This document shows positions 45,957 through 53,822 of a DNA stretch of 64,000 bases, piece by piece (within the stretch, counting starts at the first letter, position 1; every line of letters starts with the position of its first letter). Origin of the DNA: Ardenticatenaceae bacterium (GTDB lineage: Bacteria; Chloroflexota; Anaerolineae; Promineifilales; Promineifilaceae). The notes beneath the pieces are model-generated. The model had not been told where the DNA came from, did not search any database, and saw only the letters and a program-made list of their open reading frames with translations. A program made the translations under genes and the position numbers. The DNA lies in NCBI GenBank assembly GCA_030065875.1, contig JASJCR010000006.1, positions 1-64,000 of the forward strand, written 5' to 3'.

Positions 45957-46538
45957 ATGCATACAACCAAAGCTTCTATAAACAATGCGGCCCTGCTGGT
46001 CATCGACATTCAGGATTCATTTAAGGAAAGCAATAAAGAAAGGTGGGCAAAAAGAGGTCCTGATGCGGCCGGGTTTGAAGAAAGTGTCACGAAACTTCTC
46101 ACCGCTTTCCGAACGGCAAATTTGCCTATATATTTTTGCCTGCATTCTGATGGCGATCCCGGTTTTGAACGGGATAGCCCGCACTATAAACTGATGGATT
46201 TTTTGAATCATCAACCTGGTGAACCGATTATTCACAAAACGACGCGTAACCCTTTGACCAGTACCAATTTGCAGCACGATTTAATTAAACAGGGGATACG
46301 ACGGCTTGTCATCATCGGCATACAGACCGAACAATGCTGCGAAACAACGGCGAGAGTCGCAGCTGATTTGGGTTTTGATGTAGACTTTGTGACCGAAGCA
46401 ACCTTGACCTTCCCAATTCCCCATCCGGAAAAACAGGCATTTTTGTCTGTTCAAGCGATTGTCGAGCGCACCGAATATGCTCTACGCAATCGCTTTGCCC
46501 GAATATCAAATGTGGATCAAATCTTATCCGACTTGTAA
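45957..46538 (+). CDS. Isochorismatase-family cysteine hydrolase
   Basis: 193 residues; GAGG precedes the ATG. The catalytic triad is visible as D17 (LLVIDIQD), K94 (IHKTTRNP) and C127 (GIQTEQCCETT), with the cis-peptide region just before the Cys. The family hydrolyses amides, carbamoyl groups and, in some cases, the vinyl ether of isochorismate; here a nicotinamidase- or biuret-type amidase is equally possible. A GlxA-type regulator starts 20 bases after the stop, a frequent pair in which the regulator controls the hydrolase. Confidence 0.9.
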   Translation: MHTTKASINNAALLVIDIQDSFKESNKERWAKRGPDAAGFEESVTKLLTAFRTANLPIYFCLHSDGDPGFERDSPHYKLMDFLNHQPGEPIIHKTTRNPLTSTNLQHDLIKQGIRRLVIIGIQTEQCCETTARVAADLGFDVDFVTEATLTFPIPHPEKQAFLSVQAIVERTEYALRNRFARISNVDQILSDL

Positions 46539-46558
46539 GCGTATTTAAATCATCAGCA

Positions 46559-47512
46559 ATGACCCAAATTGTGTTTTTAATTTTACCCGGAGTGGAAATA
46601 TTAGATCTGGCCGGTCCCGTTCAAACCTTTTTTGAAGCCAACGAGCTCGGTGCCAACTATACCCTGCGATATTGCTCCACGACATCCTCACTTACCTCCG
46701 CTCAAGGTTTGAGCCTGACAAAGCTGGAGCTATTTTCCGACGTTGATATCCAGGCAGGTGATTTTGTATTTATCCCCGGATTACAGAAGGGCGGCTACAC
46801 CAAAGCCGCCTTTGACCGGCTAAACCCGGCTATTCTGGTCTGGTTAAAAACGGCCCTCGAGCGAGAAGCGAACATCTGCTCTGTGTGCACCGGTGCATTT
46901 TTGCTGGCCTATGCGGGTTTGCTGGACGGCCGGGCATCCACAACCCACTGGAATCAGGCCGAGCGTCTACAAAAAGCGTATCCCAAGGTTAATGTTCTGA
47001 AAGATCGGCTGTTCGTAAAAGACAACAATTTATATTCCAGCGCCGGGATTGCCTCTGGTATCGATTTATCACTTTCGATATTGGAAGACGAATTAGGCCC
47101 CTTATTTACCGTCAAAGTCGCCCGCTCTCTAGTGGTCTATTTGCGAAGAGACGGCACTCAACAGCAGCAAAGCATTTATCTCAGCTATCGCTCCCACCTT
47201 AATCCTCTCGTTCATCAGGTCCAAGATTGGTTAATCAATCATCCCGGCCAAAAGATTTCGCTAGAGCAGCTGGCCGATTTACACCATTTAAGCCCGCGCC
47301 ATCTAACGAGAATTTTTAAAAAGGCGACCGGAATCACCATTAATGAATATGCTACCCAGATTAAAGTTGAATACGCTCAAAGCCTGCTGCGCAATCCACA
47401 GATCACCATCGAAATGGTGGCCCAAAAATGCGGGTTTAAAGACGCCCGCCAGTTGAGGCGCCTATGGCAAAATAAATTTAATGCCTCCCCTTCTAATTTC
47501 ATCTCCTCGTAA
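46559..47512 (+). CDS. GlxA-type regulator (DJ-1/PfpI domain plus AraC helix-turn-helix)
   Basis: 317 residues. The DJ-1/PfpI-like domain spans about 1-190, with the nucleophile-elbow Cys at C110 (ICSVCTGAFLLA) and 'GLLDGRASTTHW'. The AraC-type double helix-turn-helix spans about 215-317: 'ISLEQLADLHHLSPRHLTRI' and 'ITIEMVAQKCGFKDARQLRR'. The DJ-1 domain in these regulators binds small amides or amino acids rather than acting as an enzyme. It follows the isochorismatase-type hydrolase by 20 bases and probably regulates it. Confidence 0.92.
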   Translation: MTQIVFLILPGVEILDLAGPVQTFFEANELGANYTLRYCSTTSSLTSAQGLSLTKLELFSDVDIQAGDFVFIPGLQKGGYTKAAFDRLNPAILVWLKTALEREANICSVCTGAFLLAYAGLLDGRASTTHWNQAERLQKAYPKVNVLKDRLFVKDNNLYSSAGIASGIDLSLSILEDELGPLFTVKVARSLVVYLRRDGTQQQQSIYLSYRSHLNPLVHQVQDWLINHPGQKISLEQLADLHHLSPRHLTRIFKKATGITINEYATQIKVEYAQSLLRNPQITIEMVAQKCGFKDARQLRRLWQNKFNASPSNFISS

Positions 47513-47573
47513 AGCGAGACGAATTTTCCATCCCCTAACACGTTAAATCAATCACCCATCCCTAACTTAGGCA

Positions 47574-47601
47574 TTGACAAGATTGTATACAATTATAAAA
47601 T
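47574..47601 (+). promoter_or_regulatory. Promoter with an operator palindrome; probable leaderless GntR gene
   Basis: TTGACA (47574-47579), a 16-base spacer and TAAAAT (47596-47601) point to a transcription start at or within a base of the ATG at 47608. Between the boxes lies the perfect 12-bp palindrome ATTGTATACAAT (47582-47593), of the type bound by GntR/FCD regulators. No Shine-Dalgarno sequence is present before the ATG. Autorepression of a leaderless message is the simplest reading. Confidence 0.6.
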
Positions 47602-47607
47602 ATACAC

Positions 47608-48267
47608 ATGGACCTAAATTTCGATCCCCCTGCCAGCAAAACCACCGCAGAACAAATCGCCGCCCAGCTGCGTATCGCGATTCTCAACGGCAAGCTGCTG
47701 GGCGGGGAGCAATTACGTCAGGACAAACTCGCCAAAGCGTTTCAGGTTAGCCGAATTCCCCTTCGGGAAGCGCTAAGCCATCTTCAGGCTGAAGGATTAA
47801 TCGAGATTATCCCCAACCGGGGGGCCGTCGTGACTCACCTCTCGCTGCAGGAAGTCGAAGAAATTTACGCCATGCGACAGGCGCTGGAACCTCTAGCCCT
47901 TGAGAGAGCCATTCCCCATATGACCGCCGAAGATTTCAGAGACGCGGAAATTATCCTTGAACAAATAGACAACGAAGACAATTTTGCACGATGGGGAGAA
48001 CTAAACTGGGCCTTTCACGAAAGCATTTACCGGCCGTCCGGCATGCGAATCTTGCTCAAAACGGTTGAAGGATTGCACAACAACGTTGTGCGTTATCTTC
48101 AAGTCACACCATTAGGGAACCAGGGCTATCTGGCCAAATCACAGGAGCAGCATAGACAGCTGCTCGATCTCTGCCGCCGAAAGGAAATTCACGACGCCTG
48201 CGTCTTATTAGAAAACCATTTAACCGGCCCGGTAGAGTTTTTACGAAAACAACAAACCGACCTTTAA
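47608..48267 (+). CDS. GntR-family regulator with FCD ligand domain
   Basis: 219 residues. The winged helix (about 12-75) reads 'TAEQIAAQLRIAILNGKL' and 'LAKAFQVSRIPLREALSHLQ'. The all-helical FCD domain (about 82-215) includes 'YAMRQALEPLALERAIPHM', 'LNWAFHESIYRPSGMRILL' and a terminal His ('LLENHLTGPVEF') that in relatives binds metal and a carboxylic acid. It lies 161 bases upstream of the E1-E2 genes on the same strand, so control of 2-oxoacid breakdown, as with PdhR-like regulators, is a reasonable guess. Confidence 0.9.
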   Translation: MDLNFDPPASKTTAEQIAAQLRIAILNGKLLGGEQLRQDKLAKAFQVSRIPLREALSHLQAEGLIEIIPNRGAVVTHLSLQEVEEIYAMRQALEPLALERAIPHMTAEDFRDAEIILEQIDNEDNFARWGELNWAFHESIYRPSGMRILLKTVEGLHNNVVRYLQVTPLGNQGYLAKSQEQHRQLLDLCRRKEIHDACVLLENHLTGPVEFLRKQQTDL

Positions 48268-48428
48268 CTAATTTATCTCTGCTATGGTTTTAACGTCTGC
48301 GTCGTCCACCAATAAAATTAAATGGTCAACGGACAGCTTAAAATCAAAACATGCGGGTCGAATTTACAAACAACGCGCTCAAATCGCCCGCTTTTATCCC
48401 ACAAAATCTATTAGGAGGAGCACCAATT

Positions 48429-50837
48429 ATGCAATTGGAAGTCTCAACCGGAATTGATGACCATCTTTCTCATGAACAGTTAATTGCCGATTATTTGCTG
48501 GCTTATCAAAGCCGACAGGCCAGCCTGCGCGGCCGCAAAGAAGTGTTGAGCGGCCGGGCCAAATTTGGAGCGTTTGGTGCCGGAAAAGAAATTGCCCAGC
48601 TGGCGCTGGCCCACGTTTTTCAAAAAGGGGATTGGCGTGCCGGATATTATCGCGATCAAACGCTGATGCTGGCGATTGGTGAATTAACGCTTCAGGAATT
48701 TTTTGCCCAACTCTACGCCCATGGCGATATCGCCGCCGATCCGGCCTCCGGCGGCCGTATGATGGGGTCTCACTTCGCCACCCGCAGCCTCAACCCCGAC
48801 GGCTCGTGGCGCGACCTCACCCAACAGTCAAACAGCTCACCCGATATATCCCCCACAGCCGGCCAAATGCCCCGCCTCGTGGGTCTGGCCCAGGCCTCAA
48901 AATTATTTAGGCATAACGAAGGTTTGCACCCCCTCACCACCTTCTCACGACGCGGCAACGAAGTGGCCTTCGCCACTATCGGAAACGCCAGCACGTCTGA
49001 AGGGCCGTTCTGGGAGGCGGTCAACGCCATCGGCGTGCTCGATGTCCCGGCCGTCATCTCGATTTGGGATGATGGATACGGCATATCCGTGCCCAATAAA
49101 TTCCAGACCCTAAAAGAAAATATTTCGACCCTGCTTGAAGGGTTTCAGCGGGAAAAAGATGGCCCTGGCTATGACATTTACACTGTTAAAGGATGGGATT
49201 ACCCCTCCCTGCTAACCGCCTATCAGCAGGCCGCCGAAAATGCCCGCTTTAACCACGTCCCAGCCATCATCCACGTCACCGAAATGACCCAGCCGCAGGG
49301 GCATTCAACCTCCGGCAGCCACGAACGATACAAATCGACCGAGCGGCTGGAGTGGGAAAAAGAAAAAGATTGCCTGATCTGGCTCCGGCACTGGCTGATT
49401 CAAAATGAAATCGTCACCAAGGAACAACTCCTTGAATTGGAAGAAGAGGCCAATGAAGAAGTGCGGCAGCAGCAAAAAATGGCCTGGAACGTTTTTATTG
49501 AGGAACTCAGCCACGAGCGCGATGAACTTGCGACCCTGATCAATCAGTTGATCGAGCAGTCAAACGAAAAAGACGCGCTGACCTCCATTCGCGAACAGCT
49601 TTTCAAAGGCCGCTATCCCCGCCGCAAATTGATGGCCGGAGCCGCCTTAAAAGTATTGACCGTGACCCGCAACGAAGAGATACCGGTCCGCGAAGCGATC
49701 ATCCAGTGGCGTCGTCATTTCACCGCTCGCATTCAACCGATTTACAGCAGCAACCTTATCAGCGAAAGTGATGAATCACCGCTTCAGGTGTCAGAGATCA
49801 AACCGGCTTACACGGCCGGCAGCAAACTCATTCCGGGTTACCAAATTTTAAACCGCTTTTGGGACAGCAAGCTGGCTGAAGATCCCCGCATTTATATTTT
49901 TGGGGAGGATGTGGGCCATTTAGGTGGCGTCAATCAGACAATGGCCGGTTTGCAGGAAAAATACGGCGAGATCCGAGTGTCCGACACCGGCATACGCGAA
50001 GCAACGATCTTGGGCCAGGCGATTGGGTTGGCCCTGCGCGGCCTGCGGCCGGTCGCTGAAATTCAATATTTAGATTATTTACTTTACGCCCTTCAGGTGA
50101 TGTCAGATGATCTGGCCACCGTGCGGTGGCGCACAAACGGGGGGCAAAAAGCACCCGCCATCATCAGCACCCGCGGCCATCGACTCGAAGGGGTGTGGCA
50201 CGCCGGCTCACAGGTTGGCGGCATATTAAATCTAATACGCGGCATGCACGTGTGTGTTCCAAGAGACATGACCCGAGCGGCCGGATTTTACAACACCCTC
50301 CTGCAGGGAGACGATCCCGGCCTGGTCATCGAAGTCCTCAATGGTTATCGCCGCAAGGAGCGTCTGCCGGAAAATCTGGCCGACATCACCGTCCCCTTGG
50401 GAATACCGGAAATTCTGCGGTTGGGCAGCGACATCACCCTGGTAACCTATGGGCCGCTGTGCTTCACCGCCCTTGAAGTGGCTGACCGGCTGGCTGAAAC
50501 CGGCATCGAAATGGAAGTTATTGATGTCCAAACGCTTGTGCCATTTGACCGCAGCGGCATGATTCTCGATTCGCTCAAGAAAACCAATCGGCTGATGGTC
50601 CTCGATGAAGACGCACCCGGCGCAGCGTCGGCATACATGCTTCAGAATATCTTGGAAGTTCAGGGCGGATATCACTATCTCGACAGCGAACCGCGTACCG
50701 TTTCAGCCCGCGCTCACCGGCCGGCCTACGGCAGTGACGGAGATTACTTCTCGAAACCAAACGCCGAAGATATTTTTACGGCCGTCTACGAGATTATGCA
50801 CGAAAGCGATCCACAGAAATATCCAATTTTCTATTAA
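48429..50837 (+). CDS. 2-oxoacid dehydrogenase E1, alpha and beta fused in one chain
   Basis: 802 residues from the ATG at 48429 behind AGGAGG; an upstream frame to 48351 includes that site and is not used. The alpha half (1-about 460) has the thiamine diphosphate region as GNASTSEG (185-192) and WDDGYGIS (213-220) and the His loop GHSTSGSHERYKS. The beta half (about 468-802) has 'YIFGEDVGHLGGVNQTMAGL', 'IREATILGQAIGLALRGLRP' and 'EVIDVQTLVPFDRSGMILDS'. Separate alpha and beta genes are more usual. The canonical GDG of the TPP motif is GNA here, with Asp replaced by Asn and the downstream Asn by Asp. It decarboxylates a 2-oxoacid and hands the acyl group to the E2 encoded next. Confidence 0.9.
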   Translation: MQLEVSTGIDDHLSHEQLIADYLLAYQSRQASLRGRKEVLSGRAKFGAFGAGKEIAQLALAHVFQKGDWRAGYYRDQTLMLAIGELTLQEFFAQLYAHGDIAADPASGGRMMGSHFATRSLNPDGSWRDLTQQSNSSPDISPTAGQMPRLVGLAQASKLFRHNEGLHPLTTFSRRGNEVAFATIGNASTSEGPFWEAVNAIGVLDVPAVISIWDDGYGISVPNKFQTLKENISTLLEGFQREKDGPGYDIYTVKGWDYPSLLTAYQQAAENARFNHVPAIIHVTEMTQPQGHSTSGSHERYKSTERLEWEKEKDCLIWLRHWLIQNEIVTKEQLLELEEEANEEVRQQQKMAWNVFIEELSHERDELATLINQLIEQSNEKDALTSIREQLFKGRYPRRKLMAGAALKVLTVTRNEEIPVREAIIQWRRHFTARIQPIYSSNLISESDESPLQVSEIKPAYTAGSKLIPGYQILNRFWDSKLAEDPRIYIFGEDVGHLGGVNQTMAGLQEKYGEIRVSDTGIREATILGQAIGLALRGLRPVAEIQYLDYLLYALQVMSDDLATVRWRTNGGQKAPAIISTRGHRLEGVWHAGSQVGGILNLIRGMHVCVPRDMTRAAGFYNTLLQGDDPGLVIEVLNGYRRKERLPENLADITVPLGIPEILRLGSDITLVTYGPLCFTALEVADRLAETGIEMEVIDVQTLVPFDRSGMILDSLKKTNRLMVLDEDAPGAASAYMLQNILEVQGGYHYLDSEPRTVSARAHRPAYGSDGDYFSKPNAEDIFTAVYEIMHESDPQKYPIFY

Positions 50838-50920
50838 AGACAACAGACGACAGACCACAGACCACAGACTTTTTGAGACTTCTGTGGTCTGAAGTCTGAT
50901 GTCTGTCGTCTCAGGAAAAT
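50838..50920. repeat. 'CAGACCACAGAC' inverted repeat, copy 2
   Basis: It begins directly after the E1 stop codon (AGACAACAGACGACAGACC) and closes with TCTGTGGTCT and GTCTGTCGTCT around a T-rich loop, ending just before the E2 start. It fills the E1-E2 gap completely. Confidence 0.8.
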
Positions 50921-50923
50921 CAC

Positions 50924-52243
50924 ATGAGCATCAACATCATAATGCCCGAAATGGGTGAAGGCGTAATCGAAGGGACGGTTTCGCGCTGGCTCAAACAGGT
51001 GGGCGACTTTGTCGACCAGGACGAACCCCTGCTCGAGATCGAAACAGATAAAGTAACCACCGAAGCGGCCGCAGAAGAAGCAGGTGTTTTGAGTAAAATA
51101 TTGATTCCAGAGGGAGAAACCGTCGCGGTCGGCACGGTTTTGGGCATTCTAGGAGACAGCAGTGATGATTCGCAGCCATCTCCAAAAGTGAATCAAACCC
51201 CTGCAATCACCAAATCGGCCGTCCAGGAACCGATACTCGAATCCGTTCAGCTTGACCTAAACGCTCGGGATACCAACGGCCAAATTGGCCAATATTCCCG
51301 AAAAAGAGATGTTGGCTGGGTAAGCCCGGTTGTGGCCCGCATGGCGGAAGAACACAATCTCGATCTCACCCAAATCAACGGCACTGGCAAAAAAGGGCGC
51401 ATTACCAAACGCGACGTTGTGGCCTACCTGGAAACAGTTAAAAATGATCAAATAGCAGTTGCCAAAGAACCCCCACCTCCTGTCACCCACCCCCCATCAC
51501 CCATCACCCATCACCCAATACCTGCCACCCAACCCCCAACACCCATCCCCGCCTCATCCGATTTCCTCCCCCACACCAACCTGAGGCGGCAAATTGCCGA
51601 CCACATGGTCATGAGCAAACGGACCAGTCCACATGTCACCACCGTGTTTGAAGCTGACTTTTCGGCCGTGTGGGCGCATCGAGCCGCTAACAAAGCGGAA
51701 TTCGCCGCTAAAGGGGTCAAATTGACCTTTACTCCTTACTTGATCCTGGCGATCACCCACGCCTTGCAGCGTCACCCCCGGGTCAACAGCAGCTGGCAAG
51801 ATGATGGGTTGGCCTTGCATCGATCAATCAACATCGGTATGGCCACAGCCATCAAAGAAGGTTTGATTGTGCCGGTCATCAAGGGGGCGGATGGGTACAA
51901 TTTGTTGGGCATGAGCCGAGCGGTCAACGATCTGGCGGATCGCGCCCGCGAAAACAAGCTTAAACCGGCCGAAGTGGTTGGCGGCACCTTTACCCTGACC
52001 AATCACGGCGTTTCCGGCAGCCTCTTTGCCACCCCGATTATCAACCAGCCGCAGTGCGGTATCCTCGGGGTCGGAACGATCCAGAAGCGGGTCGTCGTAG
52101 TCACCGATGAATTTGACAACGACGCCATGGTGATCCGGCCGATGGCGTACCTGTCGTTTACGTTTGATCATCGGATTTTGGATGGCGCTTCGGCCGATCA
52201 CTTTGTGGCTGACATCAAGCGGGAAATCGAAACCTGGACATAG
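50924..52243 (+). CDS. Dihydrolipoamide acyltransferase (E2)
   Basis: 439 residues. The lipoyl domain (1-78) carries lipoylated K43 in LEIETDKVTTEAA. The peripheral-subunit-binding domain (about 125-165) reads 'SPVVARMAEEHNLDLTQING', then GKKGRITKRDVVAYL. A Pro/Thr/His linker (about 180-215) leads to the catalytic domain with active-site H416 and D420 in HRILDG. The enzyme passes the acyl group from E1 to CoA. E3 (lipoamide dehydrogenase) is not in the window and must be shared. The linker is encoded by tandem CATCACC-type DNA, which looks like an in-frame repeat. Confidence 0.93.
   Translation: MSINIIMPEMGEGVIEGTVSRWLKQVGDFVDQDEPLLEIETDKVTTEAAAEEAGVLSKILIPEGETVAVGTVLGILGDSSDDSQPSPKVNQTPAITKSAVQEPILESVQLDLNARDTNGQIGQYSRKRDVGWVSPVVARMAEEHNLDLTQINGTGKKGRITKRDVVAYLETVKNDQIAVAKEPPPPVTHPPSPITHHPIPATQPPTPIPASSDFLPHTNLRRQIADHMVMSKRTSPHVTTVFEADFSAVWAHRAANKAEFAAKGVKLTFTPYLILAITHALQRHPRVNSSWQDDGLALHRSINIGMATAIKEGLIVPVIKGADGYNLLGMSRAVNDLADRARENKLKPAEVVGGTFTLTNHGVSGSLFATPIINQPQCGILGVGTIQKRVVVVTDEFDNDAMVIRPMAYLSFTFDHRILDGASADHFVADIKREIETWT
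51478..51550 (+). repeat. In-frame CACCCATCACCC-type repeat in the E2 linker
   Basis: The DNA reads ACCCACCCCCCATCACCCAT and CACCCATCACCCAATACC in overlapping phases, coding for the Pro/Thr/His/Ile linker. Its low complexity and strand bias differ from the flanking coding sequence and resemble the word-like repeats between genes. Confidence 0.6.
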
Positions 52244-52249
52244 ATAGAA

Positions 52250-52345
52250 AGAAGTTAAGAGTTTAAAGTAAAAAGTTTAAAGAAAGGCAACTTCCGCCGA
52301 GTCACGGCTCTTTTCTCTTCTAACTTTTTACTTTAAACTACTGCG
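52250..52345. repeat. 'TTTAAAGTAAAAAGTTTAAAG' inverted repeat, copy 1
   Basis: AGTTTAAAGTAAAAAGTTTA is answered by TAACTTTTTACTTTAAACTA around a core with GAGTCACGGCTC, spanning almost the full E2-DAO gap. A second copy lies at 57318-57402. Confidence 0.75.
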
Positions 52346-53461
52346 ATGGCGGATTTTGTAATTATTGGCGGAGGTGGGTACGGTGCCGGTGTGGCCTGGG
52401 AGCTGGCCCGGCGCGGCGCAGACGTCCATCTTCTTGAAGCCAAAACAATCGCCAGTGGCGCTTCCGGCGGCCTGGGCAAGCGCGGTGTACGCGCCAACGG
52501 CCGGGACGTGCGCGAGCTGCCCTTGATGAAGCGCGCCTACGATATTTGGCCCATTTTGCACGAACAGCTCGAGGCGACAACTGGCTACGAGCGCAGCGGG
52601 CATCTACTTCTACTGGAGCGGGACAACGACCTGGCCCACGCCAAAACCATGAGGTGGATGCAGGAACAGCAGGGCATTCCCAGCAGGTGGATCACCCAGG
52701 AAGAAGTACGAGAATTAGAGCCCCATCTTACCCACGATATCCAGGCGGCCGTTTTTTGCCCCCTTGACGGCATTGCCGATCATACCGCAACCACTCGGGG
52801 ATATGCCCAGGCGGCCGCCAGGTTGGGTGCCCTTGTCGAGGAAAATACCCCCGTTAACGCGCTGGAAATAAAAAACGAGATCGTGACGGCCGTTATCACC
52901 GCCGCCGGACAGCGAATTGAGGTTAAAAAGCAGGTCCTTCTCCTTTCGAACGCTCACGTGCCCGGATTTCTAATGCAGGAGCTCGGGATCAATTTACCGG
53001 TTTGGGAGCTGCTTCCTCAGGTCATGTTGACCGAAGTGGTTGACCCGATGCCGATCAACCATCTCATCGGTCATGCCCATCGCACCCTGGCCATGAAAGC
53101 GTGCGGCAGACAAATTATGATTTCCGGTGGGTGGCGCGGTCGAGAAAATCCGCTCACCGGCCAACCGGAAACGCAGCCAGATCAAATTGAAGGCAATCGA
53201 GCCGAAGCCACGGCCGTTTATCCGATTTTGGCCGGAGTGGGCATTGCTGAAGCAGATACCAGCCGTCGAGAATTGATTGCCGTTGATGGGATTCCGATCA
53301 TCGATCAGCTGCCGGCCGCCAGCAATATGATCTTTGCCACCGGCTGGTCGGGTCACGGCTGGGCCATTACCCCGGCCGTCGTTGAACTCCTGGCCGATTG
53401 GGCCCTAACCGGCAAACGATCACCGCTGTTCGAGCCGTTTCGCTACACTCGATTCCTCTAA
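52346..53461 (+). CDS. DAO-family FAD-dependent oxidoreductase
   Basis: 371 residues. The N-terminal dinucleotide fold reads FVIIGGGGYGAGVAWELARR (4-23), then 'VHLLEAKTIASGASGG'. The C-terminal FAD motif is 'NMIFATGWSGHGWAITPAVV' (about 331-350). Members oxidise glycine, sarcosine, D-amino acids or related amines to imines, delivering electrons to oxygen or a chain. It follows E2 by 102 bases on the same strand, so E1, E2 and this gene are probably one transcription unit in which amine oxidation feeds a 2-oxoacid into the E1/E2 complex. The substrate is unknown. Confidence 0.9.
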   Translation: MADFVIIGGGGYGAGVAWELARRGADVHLLEAKTIASGASGGLGKRGVRANGRDVRELPLMKRAYDIWPILHEQLEATTGYERSGHLLLLERDNDLAHAKTMRWMQEQQGIPSRWITQEEVRELEPHLTHDIQAAVFCPLDGIADHTATTRGYAQAAARLGALVEENTPVNALEIKNEIVTAVITAAGQRIEVKKQVLLLSNAHVPGFLMQELGINLPVWELLPQVMLTEVVDPMPINHLIGHAHRTLAMKACGRQIMISGGWRGRENPLTGQPETQPDQIEGNRAEATAVYPILAGVGIAEADTSRRELIAVDGIPIIDQLPAASNMIFATGWSGHGWAITPAVVELLADWALTGKRSPLFEPFRYTRFL

Positions 53462-53622
53462 AGACCACAGACTACAGACATCAGACAACAGCGGTGTGCC
53501 AGGATCCAAATCTTCTCACCCTTCGACCTACTCATCTGATGTCTGACGTCTGTAGTCTGAAGTCTCTCATCTGCTGTCTGTGGTCTGAAGTCTCTCAACT
53601 GATGTCTGAACTCTGTTATATC
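53462..53622. repeat. 'CAGACCACAGAC' inverted repeat, copy 3
   Basis: It starts at the stop codon of the oxidoreductase gene with AGACCACAGACTACAGACA and returns as 'GATGTCTGACGTCTGTAGTC', then a second set of GTCTGTGGTCTGAAGTCTC words. With the following promoter/leader it fills the 361-base gap. Confidence 0.8.
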
Positions 53623-53624
53623 CC

Positions 53625-53654
53625 TTGACACCCACCTCTCTCTTCTGGCATGAT
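53625..53654 (+). promoter_or_regulatory. Candidate promoter for the S2P-like gene
   Basis: TTGACA (53625-53630), an 18-base spacer and CATGAT (53649-53654) suggest a transcript starting near 53660, with a leader of about 160 bases before the ATG at 53823. Confidence 0.45.
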
Positions 53655-53734
53655 GTTGGCTGTCGGGACAAAAAAATGTAGCGACCCCTAAAATTGGAAA
53701 ACTGAGAACAGGGTATTTTTACCGGGTTCAATGT

Positions 53735-53783
53735 AGGCCAACCCTATTTTCGGAAACGCTCCGAAAATGGCGTTGGCCTTTTT
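53735..53783 (+). terminator. Terminator hairpin in the leader of the S2P-like gene
   Basis: AGGCCAAC (53735-53742) pairs with GTTGGCCT (53772-53779), with an inner stem TTTTCGGA/TCCGAAAA, followed by TTTTT. It lies 40 bases before the start of the next gene and after a candidate promoter, so it may be an attenuator; it could also end transcription from upstream. Confidence 0.7.
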
Positions 53784-53822
53784 AGTTGTTGACTGACTTC
53801 TTTACGATTTAGGACGGACAAC

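Noticed and set aside
53462..53622. CRISPR-like appearance of the regularly repeated CAGACCACAGAC words
   Set aside because: The words are too short, irregular in spacing and complementary within the block; there are no unique spacers and no cas genes.
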